From Chromera velia (Eukaryota > Sar > Chromeraceae), in assembly GCA_018398765.1 (NCBI GenBank), contig JAHBMJ010001683.1, positions 72,317 through 95,981 on the forward strand: a stretch of 23,665 bases of DNA, written 5' to 3'. Positions 19,806-23,665 of this stretch are shown in pieces. Numbering within the stretch: the stretch's first letter is position 1; each line of letters opens with the position of its first letter. The translations under genes were made by a program, and so were the position numbers. Under the pieces are notes generated by a model. The model made no database searches and had not been told where the DNA came from. It saw nothing but the letters and a program-made list of their open reading frames with translations.

Positions 19806-22770
19806 ATGTCGCATATGATGCAACCGAATATTATCCTCCTTAAGGAGGGCACAGACACATCCCAAGGCAAGGCACACATTCTTTCGAACATCAATGCCTG
19901 CCAGATTGTGGTCGACATCGTGAAGACCACTCTGGGCCCCCGTGGGATGGACAAATTGATCCACGAAGGTCAAAATGTCACCGTCACAAATGACGGAGCC
20001 ACAGTGATGAAGCTCCTCCAGATCGTGCACCCCGCTGCAAAGATCATGGTGGACATCGCCAAGTCCCAAGATTGTGAAGTGGGAGATGGCACTACTTCGG
20101 TGGTGGTCATTGCCGGAGAGCTTCTTCGTGAGGCTCGTCGGTTTATTGAGGACGGTCTGCACCCCCAGATCGTTGTGCGGGGGTACAGAAAAGCTGAAAA
20201 CCTCGCACAGAGGAAGTTGCGTGACTTGACAGTCGACCTCGAGGCTTCGACTGACGAGAAAAAGACCCAACTGCTCAGACGGTGTGCAGAAACGACTTTG
20301 AACTCGAAGCTCGTGTCTGGCTACAAGGAGTTCTTCTCCGACATGATTGTACAGGCCGTGAACCTTCTCGGAGACAAGCTTGAGAGAGACATGATCGGTA
20401 TCAAAAAGATCACCGGAGGGTCTGTGCTCGACTCCATGTTGGTTTCGGGGGTGGCCTTCAAGAAGACCTTCTCCTATGCAGGCTTCGAGCAGCAGCCGAA
20501 GAAATTCAAGAACCCCAAAATTCTTCTCTTGAACATGGAGCTCGAACTCAAGGCAGAGAAGGAAAACGCAGAGGTGGGTTGATTTGGTTTTTTTCTGCAG
20601 CAGAGAGGAAGGAGAAATACAAAATAAGTGGGGGGGAAGATCTACGCCAGATAAGAATTGCGAACCGTGAACAGCAATATTTCCTTGTGTTCTGAAATGC
20701 GCACTCCCTCCAGGCCTGGATTGTTCGCAGTCCTTTCCATTTTCAAACGAGCGCTTTGAATGCCTGCCTGCCTGCCCTTTTCTTTCATCCTGGCTGCTGC
20801 CCTTGCCCGTTGAGGTAGTCTCTTCCTTCCCGGAGGTCTTTGCTCTCCACTTGTCACTTACTCGTTCCAAGCGTTTTCTTCTGCCTTCCTCTCGTCTTTC
20901 CGCTTCTTCATTCCTGTGCTTCTCTTCGTCCCATTCCCCTCTTCCATCTCGCTCCCCGGTCTTCATTTTTTTTTTCGATGCGTAACCGGACAAATTCCGA
21001 TCCGAAATTTCTCCTCATCTTCCCTCCCCCCCCCCCNNNNNNNNNNNNNNNNNNNNNNNNNNNNNNNNNNNNNNNNNNNNNNNNNNNNNNNNNNNNNNNN
21101 NNNNNNNNNNNNNNNNNNNNNNNNNNNNNNNNNNNNNNNNNNNNNNNNNNNNNNNNNNNNNNNNNCCCCCGCTCGCTCTCCCTACTGCTTCCTGGATCCA
21201 TATTTGCATGCAGGTGCGCATCGAGAAGCCCGAGGAGTACCAGTCGATCGTGGACGCAGAGTGGAAGATCATCTACGAGAAGCTGGACCTGATGGTGCAG
21301 TCTGGGGCTCAGGTCGTCCTGTCCAAACTGCCTATAGGGGACCTTGCAACGCAGTACTTTGCAGACAGGGACATCTTCTGCGCAGGTGGGGGGAGAGTGT
21401 TGGTGTGGACTGCGTGGGTGGGGGGGTTGCATCGGTACAGGGGCTCTCTTTCATGCCGTGCTGAAGTAATTGTATTTTGATATTCCGGTAACTTTAGGGG
21501 CTTCTTGCTTCTTTCGACCCTCCAGGCGGGGTGCGGCACTGCTGAAGCTTCGCTTGACTGCCAGACTGACCCTGTCTGTTTAGTATGTGAACAGGCAGAA
21601 AAGAAAAGGAGAAGAATGAAGGATTCTTTCTGTCTGACTTCTGCGTCAGCGAGAGGGCGCGAGAAGAGTAGAGAAGAGAAGAAAGCCACAGGCTGTGCGT
21701 CTGCTTTCTGGCTGGTTTCCTTTTACCTGCCGCCTCTTTCCTCCTTTTCTGCCTCTGTGGGGGGCGCTGATTGTCTGTCCGTCTGTCTTTCTGTGTGCCG
21801 CTTTCCTCTTTCCGTTTCTTCTGTCCTTCCTTTGCATGTCTGCTGCTTGTCCGTATGCGTGTTTCTTTCTCCATTTTCATCCACTTATTCATGCACAGAC
21901 TCCTTCTTGCTCCCTTCATCTGTATGCGTCTGCGCACAACCGCTCACGACCTTCTCCTTTCTTGTTCTCCCCTGCGATTCCCCCCCTTTTTCTCCTCTCT
22001 CTCTTTTCTTTTCTTTTCTTTTCTTTGCAGGCCGCGTGGAGGACTCCGACATGAGGAGGACAGCCAGAGCGACAGGCGCACAGGTGCAGACAACAGTGAA
22101 CGGAGTGACGACAGACGTGTTGGGCACGTGCGGGGAATTCGAGGAGGTCCAGCTGGGCAGTGAGAGGTTTAACCTCTTCAAGGACTGCCCCGGCACTCAG
22201 TCTGCCACGATGATCCTCAGAGGGGGGGCACAGCAGTTTCTCGAGGAGGCTGAGCGTTCCCTTCATGACGCGATTGAGATCGTGAGACGTTCGAAGAAGT
22301 CGAATAAGATTGTCGGAGGGGGGGGGTCGATTGAGATGGAACTCTCACGGTTCATCAGAGAGTATGCCAAGACAGTGCCCGGAAAGGAGCAGCTGGTGCT
22401 CCAGGCATTTGGTCAGGCTCTTGAGGTCATCCCCCGATCTCTTGCGACCAATTCCGGTCTGGACTCGACAGAGATTATGAACAAACTCCGCAGTCTCCAC
22501 AACGAGGGGAAGGATGAGACCAGATGGTTGGGTGTGGACTGTATCGGTGGGGGGGTGTGCAACTGCTTCGAGCAGCATATCTGGGAGCCTTCCCTCGTGA
22601 AACAGAACGCCATTGCCTCAGCTACAGAGGCCGCGTGTCTGGTCTTGTCCATTGACGAGACTGTCCGAAATCCTAGGAGCGAGGGAGGACCTCCCGGGGG
22701 TGGTGGGGGCATGAGGGGACGGGGAGGTATGATGAGAGGACGGGGAATGCGTGGAAGGGGGGGGAGGTAA
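19806..22770 (+). CDS. CCT7: T-complex protein 1 subunit eta (CCT7), group II chaperonin
   Basis: Three exons: 19806-20573, 21214-21385 and 22031-22770, giving 559 residues (family usual about 545). Donors are GTGGGT and GTGGGG; acceptors are GCATGCAG and TTTGCAG, and all phases match. The product is one of eight CCT/TRiC ring subunits, which use ATP to fold actin, tubulin and other cytosolic proteins. Visible family motifs are [10 protein letters not shown] (41-50), NDGAT (62-66), GDGTT (93-97, nucleotide binding and hydrolysis), the eta-type [20 protein letters not shown] in the apical domain across exon 2, ILRGGA (375-380) and the conserved Gly-rich turn followed by SIEMEL (409-418). GVDCIGGGV appears in the place of the usual GVD motif near the C-terminus. 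The C-terminal tail (about 540-559) is rich in Gly and Arg, with several RG repeats. The protein is complete: the assembly gap lies within intron 1, and residues on either side of that intron join as in other CCT eta proteins. Confidence 0.97.
21037..21165. other. Assembly gap (129 N) in CCT7 intron 1
   Basis: A run of N flanked by C runs on both sides (about 12 C before, 5 C after), suggesting a poly-C or low-complexity tract that stopped assembly. True length is unknown. Coding sequence is not affected. Confidence 0.98.
21399..21440 (+). other. Relic similar to a CCT7 exon 3 segment, inside intron 2
   Basis: One frame reads [14 protein letters not shown]. The exon 3 segment at 22528-22569 reads [18 protein letters not shown] and GGGV are identical, and DNA identity is roughly 29 of 34 aligned bases over 21400-21431 versus 22528-22561. 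It begins 14 bases after the exon 2 donor. It may be a partial duplication of exon 3. Confidence 0.45.
22003..22030 (+). promoter_or_regulatory. Polypyrimidine tract and 3' splice site of CCT7 intron 2
   Basis: A (TTTTC)n pyrimidine run leads straight into TTTGCAG at 22024-22030. This fixes the start of exon 3 at 22031. Confidence 0.85.
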
Positions 22771-23665
22771 AGTGCCAGGCAGTGGGATGAGGGAGGTCTG
22801 AGCATTGCAAGCACCTGTAGAGCAAAGACAGAACCCACTGTCTTGCTTGCCTGCTCGCTCCCCATCTCCGCATTCATGCAGGCAGACTTGTTGGTCTCAT
22901 TTGTTCTCCCCCCCACTTGGGAGGGGACTGTTTGGTAGAGGGGAAGGCAATCGGTGTGTGTGTGTGTGTGGAGACAGATGAGACTGCGTTTGTTTGTTTG
23001 TGTACATGTGAAAAATAAATTTGTGTTTGGGCAGGACTGGCCACGGGTATGGGGGTTTCTATCTGATCATCCGGATGGGTGTGCACCGGACGAGGCGTGG
23101 GCGGGGGCTGTCGGAGAGACTTTCCTAGTCCCTTGCCCCCTCTTTTCGTCATCTTCGTCCTTTCTCGCCCCTCTTTTTCCTTCCTTTCTCCCTGACTATT
23201 TCGACCTTCTCTCTCCGCTCATCCCTTTTCCTTCCGCTCTCTTCCAATGACTCCCTCGACTGGCAGCTCGCAAGAGGGGCGGAGGGTGAAAACGGAAGCA
23301 AGCAAGCAACAGTTTGTTTAAAGAGGTCCCTTTCGATCGTGCCGTCATCAAGGAGACGGAAAAGGGGTGCGTCGGGGTAAGAAGGGGAGGGGAGAGGGCT
23401 CATGAAAGGGTGGTTGTGCTGTGCAGTCTCTACGTCCTTGTGGTGTGTGCATGGAAGCAGGCAACGAATTCAATATGCGGGTGCAACGGTTGCGCACGCG
23501 CTTTTGTGTTTTGCCCTCGATCATCTCCCATCATCCCAAAGTCAGTCACGAATGGCGTGGGCACACCCTCCCGTTCCAGTCCTTCCATTCATCTGTTTTC
23601 CTCACCTTGCTGCCTGCCTGTGCGTCGGCCTGTCAGAATCCCTTGCCAGCCCGACCTAAGAATCT
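22771..23665. other. CCT7 3' region and intergenic DNA
   Basis: No further gene is supported. It contains a short (GT)n at about 22954-22970, the poly(A) signal listed below, and pyrimidine-rich sequence at 23130-23250. The open frame at 23402-23659 has no recognisable features. Confidence 0.5.
23014..23019 (+). terminator. Probable CCT7 poly(A) signal AATAAA
   Basis: AATAAA lies about 245 bases after the CCT7 stop and is followed within a few bases by GT-rich sequence (TTTGTGTTTGG), the arrangement expected of a cleavage and polyadenylation site. Confidence 0.5.

Noticed and set aside
21505-22030. Open frame running through CCT7 intron 2 into exon 3
   Set aside because: The intronic part is Cys/Ser/Leu/Phe low-complexity peptide. 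CCT eta homology begins exactly at the TTTGCAG acceptor, so this is intron read-through.

Overview
The window is nuclear DNA from a eukaryote. Protein-coding blocks are split by GT-AG introns, intergenic spaces are long, and dinucleotide and tetranucleotide microsatellites are everywhere. The clearest gene is a eukaryotic cytosolic chaperonin subunit (CCT eta). Intron style, the (CT)n(GT)n-rich introns and moderate GC fit an alveolate such as a chromerid alga (for example Chromera velia). That placement is an impression from composition and gene style, not something proved here.

Layout, left to right. (1) 1-2112: purine/pyrimidine-skewed low-complexity DNA with no convincing gene. (2) 2113-7252, minus strand: a two-exon gene for a protein of about 1635 residues with a helical N-terminus, a very long disordered Ser/Gly/Pro-rich middle and a C-terminal RING-H2 finger, so probably an E3 ubiquitin ligase. 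(3) 7984-8304 (debris to 8553), plus strand: a small secreted protein built of tandem 18/19-residue two-cysteine repeats. Its array is broken by two frame-changing deletions that add up to 15 bases. (4) 8554-13729: repeat-rich intergenic DNA. It holds a large compound microsatellite, a diverged 51-bp direct repeat, a relic of an 11-residue tandem repeat, and a 2294-bp hAT-type DNA transposon with terminal inverted repeats and a perfect 8-bp target-site duplication (CTATTGTG). (5) 13730-19035, minus strand: an 11-exon gene for an N-terminal ubiquitin-like domain plus a Pro/Gln-rich body, resembling BAG6/Scythe. (6) 19806-22770, plus strand: CCT7 (TCP-1 eta) in three exons, with a 129-base assembly gap in its first intron. 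(7) 22771-23665: the CCT7 3' region with a likely poly(A) signal and no further gene seen.

Three of the four genes belong to protein quality control by family: a CCT subunit that folds actin, tubulin and other clients, a BAG6-like Ubl triage factor and a RING-H2 ligase. The BAG6-like gene and CCT7 are head-to-head over about 770 bp and may share a promoter. The RING gene and the cysteine-repeat gene are also divergent, over about 730 bp. The most unusual items are the cysteine-repeat gene with its paired indels, the hAT element, a relic of a CCT7 exon-3 segment inside CCT7 intron 2, and the consistent sense-strand orientation of (CT)n(GT)n tracts in the BAG6-like introns.

All exon boundaries were placed by eye from splice signals, reading phase and protein continuity. 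The CCT7 model is firm. The 3' half of the BAG6-like model is less so.
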